A stretch of 64,000 bases of DNA from Hydractinia symbiolongicarpus (GCF_029227915.1 NC_079879.1:14510001-14574000), one strand, 5' to 3'; positions 1 through 13,756 are shown, counted from the stretch's first letter. Numbers and translations are program-made. The notes: a model not told the origin generated them from the letters alone.

Positions 1-1008
1 GTACTATTCCTTCCAGTTTCAATGCGCTTCAACGTCCCAAGTCGTTTTCATTATCGCCGTTGCCTTACAACACTCTTAACTACGTGCACAGTCCTATAAA
101 GGCTGTAATATGGCCTTTTGCAGTCTAATAAAGGCCTCACACGCAAATCACGTGGTTTCACCTGTCTGCGCAGTTTACCATTGGCCTAGTCCTTCCAGTC
201 TCAATGCGCTACAACGTCCCAAGTCGTTTTCATTAGTGTCGTTGCCTTACAACACTCCTAACTACGTGCAGAGTCCTATAAAGGCTGTAATATGGCCTTT
301 TGCAGTCTAATAAAGGCCTCACACGTAAATCACATGGTTTCACCTGCCTGCGCAGGTTACCTTTGGACTAATCGTTCCATTCTTAATGCGCTACAACGTC
401 CCAAGTCGTTTTCATTGGCGAAGTTGCCTTAGAACTCTCTTAACTACGTGCAGAGTCCTATAAAGGCTGTAATATGGCTTTTTGCAGTTTAATAAAGGCC
501 TCACACGTAAATCACGTGGTTCCATCTGCCTGTGCAGGTTACCAGTGGACTAGTCGTTCCAGTCTCACTGCGCTACAACGTCCCAAGTCGTTTTCATTTG
601 CTCCGTTGCTTTACAACAATCTTAACTGCGTGCACTGTCCTATAAAGGCTGTAATATGGCCTTTGGCAGTCTAATAAAGGCTTCACACGTAAATCACGTG
701 GTTCCATTTGCCTGTGCAGGTTACCATTGTACTATTCCTTCCAGTTTCAATGCGCTTCAACGTCCCAAGTCGTTTTCATTATCGCCGTTGCCTTACAACA
801 CTCTTAACTACGTGCACAGTCCTATAAAGGCTGTAATATGGCCTTTTGCAGTCTAATAAAGGCCTCACACGCAAATCACGTGGTTTCACCTGTCTGCGCA
901 GTTTACCATTGGCCTAGTCCTTCCAGTCTCAATGCGCTACAACGTCCCAAGTCGTTTTCATTAGTGTCGTTGCCTTACAACACTCCTAACTACGTGCAGA
1001 GTCCTATA
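1..1008 (+). repeat. Four-unit duplication at the left edge
   Basis: The order is (A) B C E A B. Bases from 1 and from 729 read the same A then B units, at a distance of 728 bp (4 units). The second pass ends at the one-base deletion near 1010. The two C/D-like units that follow differ: 292 has CACATGG, 1019 has CACGTGG. The copies diverged or recombined after duplication. Confidence 0.75.
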
Positions 1009-1020
1009 AAGCTGTAATAT
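1005..1020 (+). other. One-base deletion at a unit junction
   Basis: The junction reads CCTATAAAGCTGTAATATGG, with one G missing from AAAGGCTG. It is seen once only and shifts the register by one base. A sequencing or assembly error cannot be excluded. Confidence 0.85.
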
Positions 1021-2292
1021 GGCTTTTTGCAGTTTAATAAAGGCCTCACACGTAAATCACGTGGTTTCACCTGCCTGCGCAGGTTACCTTTCGACTAATC
1101 GTTCCATTCCTAATGCGCTACAACGTCCCAAGTTGTTTTCATTGGCGAAGTTGCCTTAGAACTCTCTTAACTACGTGCACAGTCCTATAAAGGCTGTAAT
1201 ATGGCCTTTTGCAGTCTAATAAAGGCCTCACACGTAAATCACGTGGTTCCATCTGCCTGTGCAGGTTACCAGTGGACTAGTCGTTCCAGTCTCACTGCGC
1301 TACAACGTCCCAAGTCGTTTTCATTTGCTCCGTTGCTTTACAACAATCTTAACTGCGTGCACTGTCCTATAAAGGCTGTAATATGGCCTTTGGCAGTCTA
1401 ATAAAGGCTTCACACGTAAATCACGTGGTTTCACATGCCTGCGCAGGTTACCTTTGGACTTATCGTTCCAGTCTCAATGCGCTACAACGTCCCAAGATGT
1501 TTTCATTGGCGAAGTTGCCTTAGAACACTCTTAACTACGTGCACAGTCCTATAAAGGCTGTAATATGGCCTTTTGCAGTCTAATAAATGCCTCACACGTA
1601 AATCACGTGGTTCCATTAGCCTGTGCAAGTTACCATTGGCCTAATCCTTCAAGTCTTAATGTGCTACAACGTCCCAGGTCGTTTTCATTAGCGCCGTTGC
1701 CTTACAACACTTTTAACTACGTGCACACTCCTATAAAGGCTGTAATATCGCCTTTTGCAGTCTAATAAAGGCTTCACACGCAAATCACGTGGTTTCACCT
1801 GCCTGCGCAGGTTACCATTGGACTATTCCTTACAGTCTCAATGCGCTACAGCGTCTCAAGTCGTTTTCATTAGCGCCGTTGCCTTACAACACTCCTAACT
1901 GCGTGCACAGTCGTATAAAGGCTGTAATATGGCCTTTTGCAGTCTAATAAAGGCCTCATACGTAAATCACGTGGTTTCACATGCCTGCGCAGGTTACCAT
2001 TGGACTAATCGTTCCAGTCTCAATGCGCTACAACGTCCCAAGATGTTTTCATTGGCGAAGTTGCCTTAGAACACTCTTAACTACGTGCACAGTCCTATAA
2101 AGGCTGTAATATGGCCTTTTGCAGTCTAATAAATGCCTCACACGTAAATCACGTGGTTCCATTTGCCTGCACAAGTTACCATTGGCCTAGTCCTTCAAGT
2201 CTCAATGTGCTACAACGTCCCAGGTCGTTTTCATTAGCGCCGTTGCCTTACAATACTTTTAACTACGTGCACAGTCCTATAAAGGCTGTAAT

Positions 2293-4839
2293 ATGGCCTT
2301 TTGCAGTCTAATAAATGCCTCACACGTAAATCACGTGGTTCCATCTGCCTGTGCAGGTTACCAGTGGACTAGTCGTTCCAGTCTCACTGCGCTACAACGT
2401 CCCAAGTCGTTTTCATTTGCTCCGTTGCTTTACAACAATCTTAACTGCGTGCACTGTCCTATAAAGGCTGCAATATGGCCTTTGGCAGTCTAATAAAGGC
2501 TTCACACGTAAATCACGTGGTTCCATTTGCCTGCGCAAGTTACCATTGGCCTAGTCCTTCAAGTCTCAATGTGCTACAACGTCCCAGGTCGTTTTCATTA
2601 GCGCCGTTGCCTTACAACACTTTTAACTACGTGCACAGTCTTATAAAGGCTGTAATATGGCCTTTTGCAGTCTAATAAAGGCTTCACACGCAAATCACGT
2701 GGTTTCACCTGCCTGTGCAGGTTACCAGTGGACTAGTCGTTCCAGTCTCACTGCGCTACAACGTCCCAAGTCGTTTTCATTTGCTCCGTTGCTTTACAAC
2801 AATCTTAACTGCGTGCACTGTCCTATAAAGGCTGTAATATGGCCTTTGGCAGTCTAATAAAGGCTTCACACGTAAATCACGTGGTTTCACATGCCTGCGC
2901 AGGTTACCTTTGGACTAATCGTTCCAGTCTCAATGCGCTACAACGTCCCAAGATGTTTTCATTGGCGAAGTTGCCTTAGAACACTCTTAACTACGTGCAC
3001 AGTCCTATAAAGGCTGTAATATGGCCTTTTGCAGTCTAATAAATGCCTCACACGTAAATCACGTGGTTCCATTTGCCTGCGCAAGTTACCATTGGCCTAG
3101 TCCTTCAAGTCTCAATGTGCTACAACGTCCCAGGTCGTTTTCATTAGCGCCGTTGCCTTACAACACTTTTAACTACGTGCACAGTCCTATAAAGGCTGTA
3201 ATATCGCCTTTTGCAGTCTAATAAAGGCTTCACACGCAAATCACGTGGTTTCACCTGCCTGCGCAGGTTACCATTGGACTATTCCTTACAGTCTCAATGC
3301 GCTACAGCGTCTCAAGTCGTTTTCATTAGCGCCGTTGCCTTACAACACTCCTAACTGCGTGCACAGTCGTATAAAGGCTGTAATATGGCCTTTTGCAGTC
3401 TAATAAAGGCCTCACACGCAAATCACGTGGTTCCACCTGTCTGCGCAGCTTACCATTGGCCTAGTCCTTCCAGTCTCAATGCGCTAAAATGTCCCAAGTC
3501 GTTTTCATTAGTGTCGTTGCCTTACAACACTCTTAACTACGTGCACAGTCCTATAAAGGCTGTAATATGGTCTTTGCAGTCTAATATAGGCTTCACACGT
3601 AAATCACGTGAGTTCACCTGCCTGCGCAGGTTACCTTTGGACTAATCGTTCCAGTCTCAATGTGCTACAACGTCCCAAAATGTTTTCATTGGCGAAGTTG
3701 CCTTAGAACACTCTTAACTACGTGCACAGTCCTATAAAGGCTGTAATATCGCCTTTTGCAGTCTAATAAAGGCTTCACACGCAAATCACGTGGTTTCACC
3801 TGCCTGCGCAGGTTACCTTTGGACTAATCGTTCCAGTCTCAATGCGCTACAACGTCCCAAGATGTTTTCATTGGCGAAGTTGCCTTAGAACACTCTTAAC
3901 TACGTGCACAGTCCTATAAAGGCTGTAATATGGCCTTTTGCAGTCTAATAAAGGCCTCACACGTAAATCACGTGGTTCCATCTGCCTGTGCAGGTTACCA
4001 GTGGACTAGTCGTTCCAGTCTCACTGCGCTACAACGTCCCAAGTCGTTTTCATTTGCTCCGTTGCTTTACAACAATCTTAACTGCGTGCACTGTCCTATA
4101 AAGGCTGCAATATGGCCTTTGGCAGTCTAATAAAGGCTTCACACGTAAATCACGTGGTTCCATTTGCCTGCGCAAGTTACCATTGGCCTAGTCCTTCAAG
4201 TCTCAATGTGCTACAACGTCCCAGGTCGTTTTCATTAGCGCCGTTGCCTTACAACACTTTTAACTACGTGCACAGTCTTATAAAGGCTGTAATATGGCCT
4301 TTTGCAGTCTAATAAAGGCTTCACACGCAAATCGCGTGGTTTCACCTGCCTGTGCAGGTTACCAGTGGACTAGTCGTTCCAGTCTCACTGCGCTACAACG
4401 TCCCAAGTCGTTTTCATTTGCTCCGTTGCTTTACAACAATCTTAACTGCGTGCACTGTCCTATAAAGGCTGTAATGTGGCCTTTGGCAGTCTAATAAAGG
4501 CTTCACACGTAAATCACGTGGTTTCACATGCCTGCGCAGGTTACCTTTGGACTAATCGTTCCAGTCTCAATGCGCTACAACGTCCCAAGATGTTTTCATT
4601 GGCGAAGTTGCCTTAGAACACTCTTAACTACGTGCACAGTCCTATAAAGGCTGTAATATGGCCTTTTGCAGTCTAATAAATGCCTCACACGTAAATCACG
4701 TGGTTCCATTTGCCTGCGCAAGTTACCATTGGCCTAGTCCTTCAAGTCTCAATGTGCTACAACGTCCCAGGTCGTTTTCATTAGCGCCGTTGCCTTACAA
4801 CACTTTTAACTACGTGCACAGTCCTATAAAGGCTGTAAT
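2293..4839 (+). repeat. Duplicated five-unit block E-F-E-I-F
   Basis: Units 2293-3202 and 3930-4839 have the same order and share private variants: GGCTGCAATATGG after the first E, CAGTCTTATAAAGG at the end of the first F, and an E unit that begins TTCACACGCAAATC. The distance is 1,637 bp, 9 units less one base. Between them lie G (3203), B' (3385), M (3567) and I (3748). The missing base belongs to M. Confidence 0.85.
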
Positions 4840-5021
4840 ATCGCCTTTTGCAGTCTAATAAAGGCTTCACACGCAAATCACGTGAGTTCACCTGCCTGCG
4901 CAGGTTACCTTTGGACTAATCGTTCCAGTCTCAATGTGCTACAACGTCCCAAAATGTTTTCATTGGCGAAGTTGCCTTAGAACACTCTTAACTACGTGCA
5001 CAGTCCTATAAAGGCTGTAAT

Positions 5022-7365
5022 ATCGCCTTTTGCAGTCTAATAAAGGCTTCACACGCAAATCACGTGGTTTCACCTGCCTGCGCAGGTTACCTTTGGACTA
5101 ATCGTTCCAGTCTCAATGCGCTACAACGTCCCAAGATGTTTTCATTGGCGAAGTTGCCTTAGAACACTCTTAACTACGTGCACAGTCCTATAAAGGCTGT
5201 AATATCGCCTTTTGCAGTCTAATAAATGCCTCACACGTAAATCACGTGGTTCCATTTGCCTGTGCAGGTTACCAATGGACCATTCCTTACAGTCTCAATG
5301 CATTAAAGCGTCCCAAGTCGTTTTCATTAGCGCCGTTGCATTACAACACTCCTAACTACGTGCACAGTCGTATAAAGGCTGTAATATGGCCTTTTGCAGT
5401 CTAATAAAGGCCTCATACGTAAATCACGTGGTTCCATTTGCCTGTGCAGGTTACCATTGTACTATTCCTTCCAGTCTCAATGCGCTTCAACGTCCCAAGT
5501 CGTTTTCATTATCGCCGTTGCCTTACAACACTCTTAACTACGTGCACAGTCCTATAAAGGCTGTAATATGGCCTTTTGCAGTCTAATAAAGGCCTCACAC
5601 ACAAATCACGTGGCTTCACCTGTCTGCGCAGTTTACCATTGGCCTAGTCCTTCCAGTCTCAATGCGCTACAACGTCCCAAGTCGTTTTCATTGGTGTCGT
5701 TGCCTTACAACACTCCTAACTACGTGCAGAGTCCTATAAAGGCTGTAATATGGCCTTTTGCAGTCTAATAAAGGCCTCACACGTAAATCACGTGGTATCA
5801 CCTGCCTGCGCAGGTTACCTTTGGACTGATCGTTCCATTCTTAATGCGCTACAACGTCCCAAGTTGTTTTCATTGGCGAAGTTGCCTTAGAACTCTCTTA
5901 ACTACGTGCAGAGTCCTATAAACGCTGTAATATGGCCTTTTGCAGTCTAATAAAGGCCTCATACGTAAATCACGTGGTTCCATTTGCCTGTGCAGGTTAC
6001 CATTGAACTATTCCTTCCAGTCTCAATGCGCTTCAACGTCCCAAGTCGTTTTCATTATCGCCGTTGCCTTACAACACTCTTAACTACGTGCACAGTCCTA
6101 TAAAGGCTGTAATATGGCCTTTTGCAGTCTAATAAATGCCTCACACGTAAATCACGTGGTTCCATTTGCCTGCGCAAGTTACCATTGGCCTAGTCCTTCA
6201 AGTCTCAATGTGCTACAACGTCCCAGGTCGTTTTCATTAGCGCCGTTGCCTTACAACACTTTTAACTACGTGCACAGTCCTATAAAGGCTGTAATATCGC
6301 CTTTTGCAGTCTAATAAAGGCTTCACACGCAAATCACGTGGTTTCACCTGCCTGCGCAGGTTACCATTGGACTATTCCTTACAGTCTCAATGCGCTACAG
6401 CGTCTCAAGTCGTTTTCATTAGCGCCGTTGCCTTACAACACTCCTAACTGCGTGCACAGTCGTATAAAGGCTGTAATATGGCCTTTTGCAGTCTAATAAA
6501 GGCCTCATACGGAAATCACGTGGTTCCATTTGCCTGTGCAGGTTACCATTGGACTATTCCTTCCAGACTCAATGCGCTTCAACGTCCCAAGTCGTTTTCA
6601 TTATCGCCGTTGCCTTACAACACTCTTAACTACGTTCACAGTCCTATAAAGGCTGTAATATGGCCTTTTGCAGTCTAATAAAGGCTTCACACGCAAATCA
6701 CGTGGTTTCACCTGCCTGCGCAGGTTACCTTTGGACTAATCGTTCCAGTCTCAATGCGCTACAACGTCCCAAGATGTTTTCATTGGCGAAGTTGCCTTAG
6801 AACACTCTTAACTACGTGCACAGTCCTATAAAGGCTGTAATATCGCCTTTTGCAGTCTAATAAAGGCCTCACACGTAAATCACGTGGTTCCATTTGTCTG
6901 TGCAGGTTACCATTGGACTATTCCTTACAGTCTCAATGCATTAGAGCGTCCCAAGTCGTTTTCATTAGCGCCGTTGCCTTACAACACTCCTAACTACGTG
7001 CACAGTCGTATAAAGGCTGTAATATGGCCTTTTGCAGTCTAATAAAGTCCTCATACGTAAATCACGTGGTTCCATTTGCCTGTGCAGGTTACCATTGTAC
7101 TATTCCTTCCAGTTTCAATGCGCTTCAACGTCCCAAGTCGTTTTCATTATCGCCGTTGCCTTACAACACTCTTAACTACGTGCACAGTCCTATAAAGGCT
7201 GTAATATGGCCTTTTACAGTCTAATAAAGGCCTCACACGCAAATCACGTGGTTTCACCTGTCTGGGCAGTTTACCATTGGCCTAGTCCTTCCAGTCTCAA
7301 TGCGCTACAACGTCCCAAGTCGTTTTCATTAGTGTCGTTGCCTTACAACACTCCTAACTGCGTGC
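5022..7365 (+). repeat. Left copy of a 13-unit segmental duplication
   Basis: The order is I H' A1 B2 D' A-like F G A' I H A B. The same 13 units in the same order start at 23945. Shared private variants are ACCAATGGACCATTCC, CACACACAAATC, GTGGTATCACC with GGACTGATCG, CATTGAACTATTCC, CATACGGAAATC with CCAGACTCAATG, and CTGTCTGGGCAG. The copies separate inside the B unit, where the left copy turns into a G-like tail (CTGCGTGCACAGTCG). Confidence 0.9.
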
Positions 7366-10300
7366 ACAGTCGTATAAAGGCTGTAATATGGCCTTTTGCA
7401 GTCCAATAAAGGCCTCATACGTAAATCACGTGGTTCCATTTGCCTGTGCAGGTTACCATTGGACTATTCCTTCCAGTCTCAATGCGCTTCAACGTCCCAA
7501 GTCGTTTTCATTATCGCCGTTGCCTTACAACACTCTTAACTACGTTCACAGTCCTATAAAGGCTGTAATATGGCCTTTTGCAGTCTAATAAAGGCCTCAC
7601 ACGCAAATCACGTGGTTCCACCTGTCTGCGCACCTTACCATTGGCCTAGTCCTTCCAGTCTCAATGCGCTAAAATTTCCCAAGTCGTTTTCATTAGTGTC
7701 GTTGCCTTACAACACTCCTAACTACGTGCAGAGTCCTATAAAGGCTGTAATATGGCCTTTTGCAGTCTAATAAAGGCCTCACACGTAAATCACGTGGTTT
7801 CACCTGCCTGCGCAGGTTACCTTTGGACTAATCGTTCCATTCTTAATGCGCTACAACGTCCCAAGTTGTTTTCATCGGCGAAGTTGCCTTAGAACTCTCT
7901 TAACTACGTGCACAGTCCTATAAAGGCTGTAATATGGCCTTTTGCAGTCTAATAAAGGCCTCACACGTAAATCACGTGGTTCCATCTGCCTGTGCAGGTT
8001 ACCAGTGGACTAGTCGTTCCAGTCTCACTGCGCTACAACGTCCAAAGTCGTTTTCATTTGCTCCGTTGCTTTACAACAATCTTAACTGCGTGCACTGTCC
8101 TATAAAGGCTGTAATATGGCCTTTGGCAGTCTAATAAAGGCTTCACACGTAAATCACGTGGTTTCACATGCCTGCACAGGTTACCATTGGACTATTCCTT
8201 ACAGTCTCAATGCATTAGAGCGTCCCAAGTCGTTTTCATTAGCGCCGTTGCCTTACAACACTCCTAACTACGTGCAGAGTCCTATAAAGGCTGTAATATC
8301 GCTTTTTGCAGTCTAATAAAGGCCTCACACGTAAATCACGTGGTTCCATTTGTCTGTGCAGGTTACCATTGGACTATTCCTTACAGTCTCAATGCATTAG
8401 AGCGTCCCAAGTCGTTTTCATTAGCGCCGTTGCCTTACAACACTCCTAACTACGTGGACAGTCGTATAAAGGCTGTAATATGGCCTTTTGCAGTCTAATA
8501 AAGGCCTCATACGTAAATCACGTGGTTCCATTTGCCTGTGCAGGTTACCATTGTACTATTCCTTCCAGTTTCAATGCGCTTCAACGTCCCAAGTCGTTTT
8601 CATTATCGCTGTTGCCTTACAACACTCTTAACTACGTGCACAGTCCTATAAAGGCTGTAATATGGCATTTTGCAGTCTAATAAAGGCCTCACACGTAAAT
8701 CACATGGTTTCACCTGCCTGCGCAGGTTACCTTTGGACTAATCGTTCCATTCTTAATGCGCTACAACGTCCCAAGTCGTTTTCATTGGCGAAGTTGCCTT
8801 AGAACTCTCTTAACTACATGCAGAGTCCTATAAAGGCTGTAATATGGCTTTTTGCAGTCTAATAAAGGCCTCACACGTAAATCACGTGGTTTCACCTGCC
8901 TGCGCAGGTTACCTTTTGACTAATCGTTCCATTCTTAATGCGCTACAACGTCCCAAGTTGTTTTCACGGGCGAAGTTGCCTTAGAACTCTCTTAACTACG
9001 TGCACAGTCCTATAAAGGCTGTAATATGGCCTTTTGCAGTCTAATAAAGGCCTCACACGTAAATCACGTGGTTCCATCTGCCTGTGCAGGTTACCAGTGG
9101 ACTAGTCGTTCCAGTCTCACTGCGCTACAACGTCCCAAGTCGTTTTCATTTGCTCCGTTGCTTTACAACAATCTTAACTGCGTGCACTGTCCTATAAAGG
9201 CTATAATATGGCCTTTGGCAGTCTAATAAAGGCTTCACACGTAAATCACGTGGTTTCACATGCCTGCGCAGGTTACCTTTTGACTAATCGTTCCAGTCTC
9301 AATGCGCTACAACGTCCCAAGATGTTTTCATTGGCGAAGTTGCCTTAGAACACTCTTAAGTACGTGCACAGTCCTATAAAGGCTGTAATATGGCCTTTTG
9401 CAGTCTAATAAATGCCTCACACGTAAATCACGTGGTTCCATTTGCCTGCGCAAAATACAATTGGCCTAGTCCTTCAAGTCTCAATGTGCTACAACGTCCC
9501 AGGTCGTTTTCATTAGCGCCGTTGCCTTACAACACTTTTAACTACGTGCACAGTCCTATAAAGGCTGTAATATCGCCTTTTGCAGTCTAATAAAGGCTTC
9601 ACACGCAAATCACGTGGTTTCACCTGCCTGTGCAGGTTACCAGTGGACTAGTCGTTCCAGTCTCACTGCGCTACAACGTCCCAAGTCGTTTTCATTTGCT
9701 CCGTTGCTTTACAACAATCTTAACTGCGTGCACTGTCCTATAAAGGCTGTAATATGGCCTTTGGCAGTCTAATAAAGGCTTCACACGTAAATCACGTGGT
9801 TTCACATGCCTGCGCAGGTTACCTTTGGACTAATCGTTCCAGTCTCAATGCGCTACAACGTCCCAAGATGTTTTCATTGGCGAAGTTGCCTTAGAACACT
9901 CTTAACTACGTGCACAGTCCTATAAAGGCTGTAATATGGCCTTTTGCAGTCTAATAAATGCCTCACACGTAAATCACGTGGTTCCATTTGCCTGCGCAAG
10001 TTACCATTAGCCTGGTCCTTCAAGTCTCAATGTGCTACAACGTCCCAGGTCGTTTTCATTAGCGCCGTTGCCTTACAACACTCTTAACTACGTGCACAGT
10101 CCTATAAAGGCTGTAATATGGCCTTTTGCAGTCTAATAAATGCCTCACACGTAAATCACGTGGTTCCATTTGCCTGCGCAAGTTACCATTGGCCTAGTCC
10201 TTCAAGTCTCAATGTGCTACAACGTCCCAGGTCGTTTTCATTAGCGCCGTTGCCTTACAACACTTTTAACTACGTGCACAGTCCTATAAAGGCTGTAATA

Positions 10301-10481
10301 TCGCCTTTTGCAGTCTAATAAAGGCTTCACACGCAAATCACGTGGTTTCACCTGCCTGCGCAGGTTACCATTGGACTATTCCTTACAGTCTCAATGCGCT
10401 ACAGCGTCTCAAGTCGTTTTCATTAGCGCCGTTGCCTTACAACACTCCTAACTGCGTGCACAGTCGTATAAAGGCTGTAAT
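7024..10481 (+). repeat. HOR copy a (19 units, 3,458 bp)
   Basis: The order is A B/G A' B' D E H H A C D E I F E I F F G. It is followed directly by copy b. Private variants shared with copy b include AAAGTCCTCATACG, CCTTTTACAGTC, CTGTCTGGGCAG, GCAGTCCAATAAAGG and GCACCTTACC. One F (10118) is an extra unit compared with copy b. Confidence 0.88.
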
Positions 10482-13400
10482 ATGGCCTTTTGCAGTCTAA
10501 TAAAGTCCTCATACGTAAATCACGTGGTTCCATTTGCCTGTGCAGGTTACCATTGTACTATTCCTTCCAGTTTCAATGCGCTTCAACGTCCCAAGTCGTT
10601 TTCATTATCGCCGTTGCCTTACAACACTCTTAACTACGTGCACAGTCCTATAAAGGCTGTAATATGGCCTTTTACAGTCTAATAAAGGCCTCACACGCAA
10701 ATCACGTGGTTTCACCTGTCTGGGCAGTTTACCATTGGCCTAGTCCTTCCAGTCTCAATGCGCTACAACGTCCCAAGTCGTTTTCATTAGTGTCGTTGCC
10801 TTACAACACTCCTAACTGCGTGCACAGTCGTATAAAGGCTGTAATATGGCCTTTTGCAGTCCAATAAAGGCCTCATACGTAAATCACGTGGTTCCATTTG
10901 CCTGTGCAGGTTACCATTGGACTATTCCTTCCAGTCTCAATGCGCTTCAACGTCCCAAGTCGTTTTCATTATCGCCGTTGCCTTACAACACTCTTAACTA
11001 CGTTCACAGTCCTATAAAGGCTGTAATATGGCCTTTTGCAGTCTAATAAAGGCCTCACACGCAAATCACGTGGTTCCACCTGTCTGCGCACCTTACCATT
11101 GGCCTAGTCCTTCCAGTCTCAATGCGCTAAAATGTCCCAAGTCGTTTTCATTAGTGTCGTTGCCTTACAACACTCCTAACTACGTGCAGAGTCCTATAAA
11201 GGCTGTAATATGGCCTTTTGCAGTCTAATAAAGGCCTCACACGTAAATCACGTGGTTTCACCTGCCTGCGCAGGTTACCTTTGGACTAATCGTTCCATTC
11301 TTAATGCGCTACAACGTCCCAAGTTGTTTTCATCGGCGAAGTTGCCTTAGAACTCTCTTAACTACGTGCACAGTCCTATAAAGGCTGTAATATGGCCTTT
11401 TGCAGTCTAATAAAGGCCTCACACGTAAATCACGTGGTTCCATCTGCCTGTGCAGGTTACCAGTGGACTAGTCGTTCCAGTCTCACTGCGCTACAACGTC
11501 CAAAGTCGTTTTCATTTGCTCCGTTGCTTTACAACAATCTTAACTGCGTGCACTGTCCTATAAAGGCTGTAATATGGCCTTTGGCAGTCTAATAAAGGCT
11601 TCACACGTAAATCACGTGGTTTCACATGCCTGCACAGGTTACCATTGGACTATTCCTTACAGTCTCAATGCATTAGAGCGTCCCAAGTCGTTTTCATTAG
11701 CGCCGTTGCCTTACAACACTCCTAACTACGTGCAGAGTCCTATAAAGGCTGTAATATCGCCTTTTGCAGTCTAATAAAGGCCTCACACGTAAATCACGTG
11801 GTTCCATTTGTCTGTGCAGGTTACCATTGGACTATTCCTTACAGTCTCAATGCATTAGAGCGTCCCAAGTCGTTTTCATTAGCGCCGTTGCCTTACAACA
11901 CTCCTAACTACGTGGACAGTCGTATAAAGGCTGTAATATGGCCTTTTGCAGTCTAATAAAGGCCTCACACGTAAATCACGTGGTTTCACCTGCCTGCGCA
12001 GGTTACCTTTGGACTAATCGTTCCATTCTTAATGCGCTACAACGTCCCAAGTTGTTTTCATCGGCGAAGTTGCCTTAGAACTCTCTTAACTACGTGCACA
12101 GTCCTATAAAGGCTGTAATATGGCCTTTTGCAGTCTAATAAAGGCCTCACACGTAAATCACATGGTTTCACCTGCCTGCGCAGGTTACCTTTGGACTAAT
12201 CGTTCCATTCTTAATGCGCTACAACGTCCCAAGTCGTTTTCATTGGCGAAGTTGCCTTAGAACTCTCTTAACTACATGCAGAGTCCTATAAAGGCTGTAA
12301 TATGGCTTTTTGCAGTCTAATAAAGGCCTCACACGTAAATCACGTGGTTTCACCTGCCTGCGCAGGTTACCTTTTGACTAATCGTTCCATTCTTAATGCG
12401 CTACAACGTCCCAAGTTGTTTTCACGGGCGAAGTTGCCTTAGAACTCTCTTAACTACGTGCACAGTCCTATAAAGGCTGTAATATGGCCTTTTGCAGTCT
12501 AATAAAGGCCTCACACGTAAATCACGTGGTTCCATCTGCCTGTGCAGGTTACCAGTGGACTAGTCGTTCCAGTCTCACTGCGCTACAACGTCCCAAGTCG
12601 TTTTCATTTGCTCCGTTGCTTTACAACAATCTTAACTGCGTGCACTGTCCTATAAAGGCTGTAATATGGCCTTTGGCAGTCTAATAAAGGCTTCACACGT
12701 AAATCACGTGGTTTCACATGCCTGCGCAGGTTACCTTTTGACTAATCGTTCCAGTCTCAATGCGCTACAACGTCCCAAGATGTTTTCATTGGCGAAGTTG
12801 CCTTAGAACACTCTTAAGTACGTGCACAGTCCTATAAAGGCTGTAATATGGCCTTTTGCAGTCTAATAAATGCCTCACACGTAAATCACGTGGTTCCATT
12901 TGCCTGCGCAAAATACAATTGGCCTAGTCCTTCAAGTCTCAATGTGCTACAACGTCCCAGGTCGTTTTCATTAGCGCCGTTGCCTTACAACACTTTTAAC
13001 TACGTGCACAGTCCTATAAAGGCTGTAATATCGCCTTTTGCAGTCTAATAAAGGCTTCACACGCAAATCACGTGGTTTCACCTGCCTGTGCAGGTTACCA
13101 GTGGACTAGTCGTTCCAGTCTCACTGCGCTACAACGTCCCAAGTCGTTTTCATTTGCTCCGTTGCTTTACAACAATCTTAACTGCGTGCACTGTCCTATA
13201 AAGGCTGTAATATGGCCTTTGGCAGTCTAATAAAGGCTTCACACGTAAATCACGTGGTTTCACATGCCTGCGCAGGTTACCTTTGGACTAATCGTTCCAG
13301 TCTCAATGCGCTACAACGTCCCAAGATGTTTTCATTGGCGAAGTTGCCTTAGAACACTCTTAACTACGTGCACAGTCCTATAAAGGCTGTAATATGGCCT

Positions 13401-13756
13401 TTTGCAGTCTAATAAATGCCTCACACGTAAATCACGTGGTTCCATTTGCCTGCGCAAGTTACCATTAGCCTGGTCCTTCAAGTCTCAATGTGCTACAACG
13501 TCCCAGGTCGTTTTCATTAGCGCCGTTGCCTTACAACACTTTTAACTACGTGCACAGTCCTATAAAGGCTGTAATATCGCCTTTTGCAGTCTAATAAAGG
13601 CTTCACACGCAAATCACGTGGTTTCACCTGCCTGCGCAGGTTACCATTGGACTATTCCTTACAGTCTCAATGCGCTACAGCGTCTCAAGTCGTTTTCATT
13701 AGCGCCGTTGCCTTACAACACTCCTAACTGCGTGCACAGTCGTATAAAGGCTGTAT
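10482..13756 (+). repeat. HOR copy b (18 units, 3,275 bp)
   Basis: The order is A B/G A' B' D E H H D C D E I F E I F G. Over the first eight units I saw only two substitutions against copy a (AAAATTTCCC versus AAAATGTCCC, and CGCTTTTTGC versus CGCCTTTTGC). The ninth unit is D where copy a has A. The last junction has lost one A (GGCTGTATATGG at about 13751). Confidence 0.88.
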
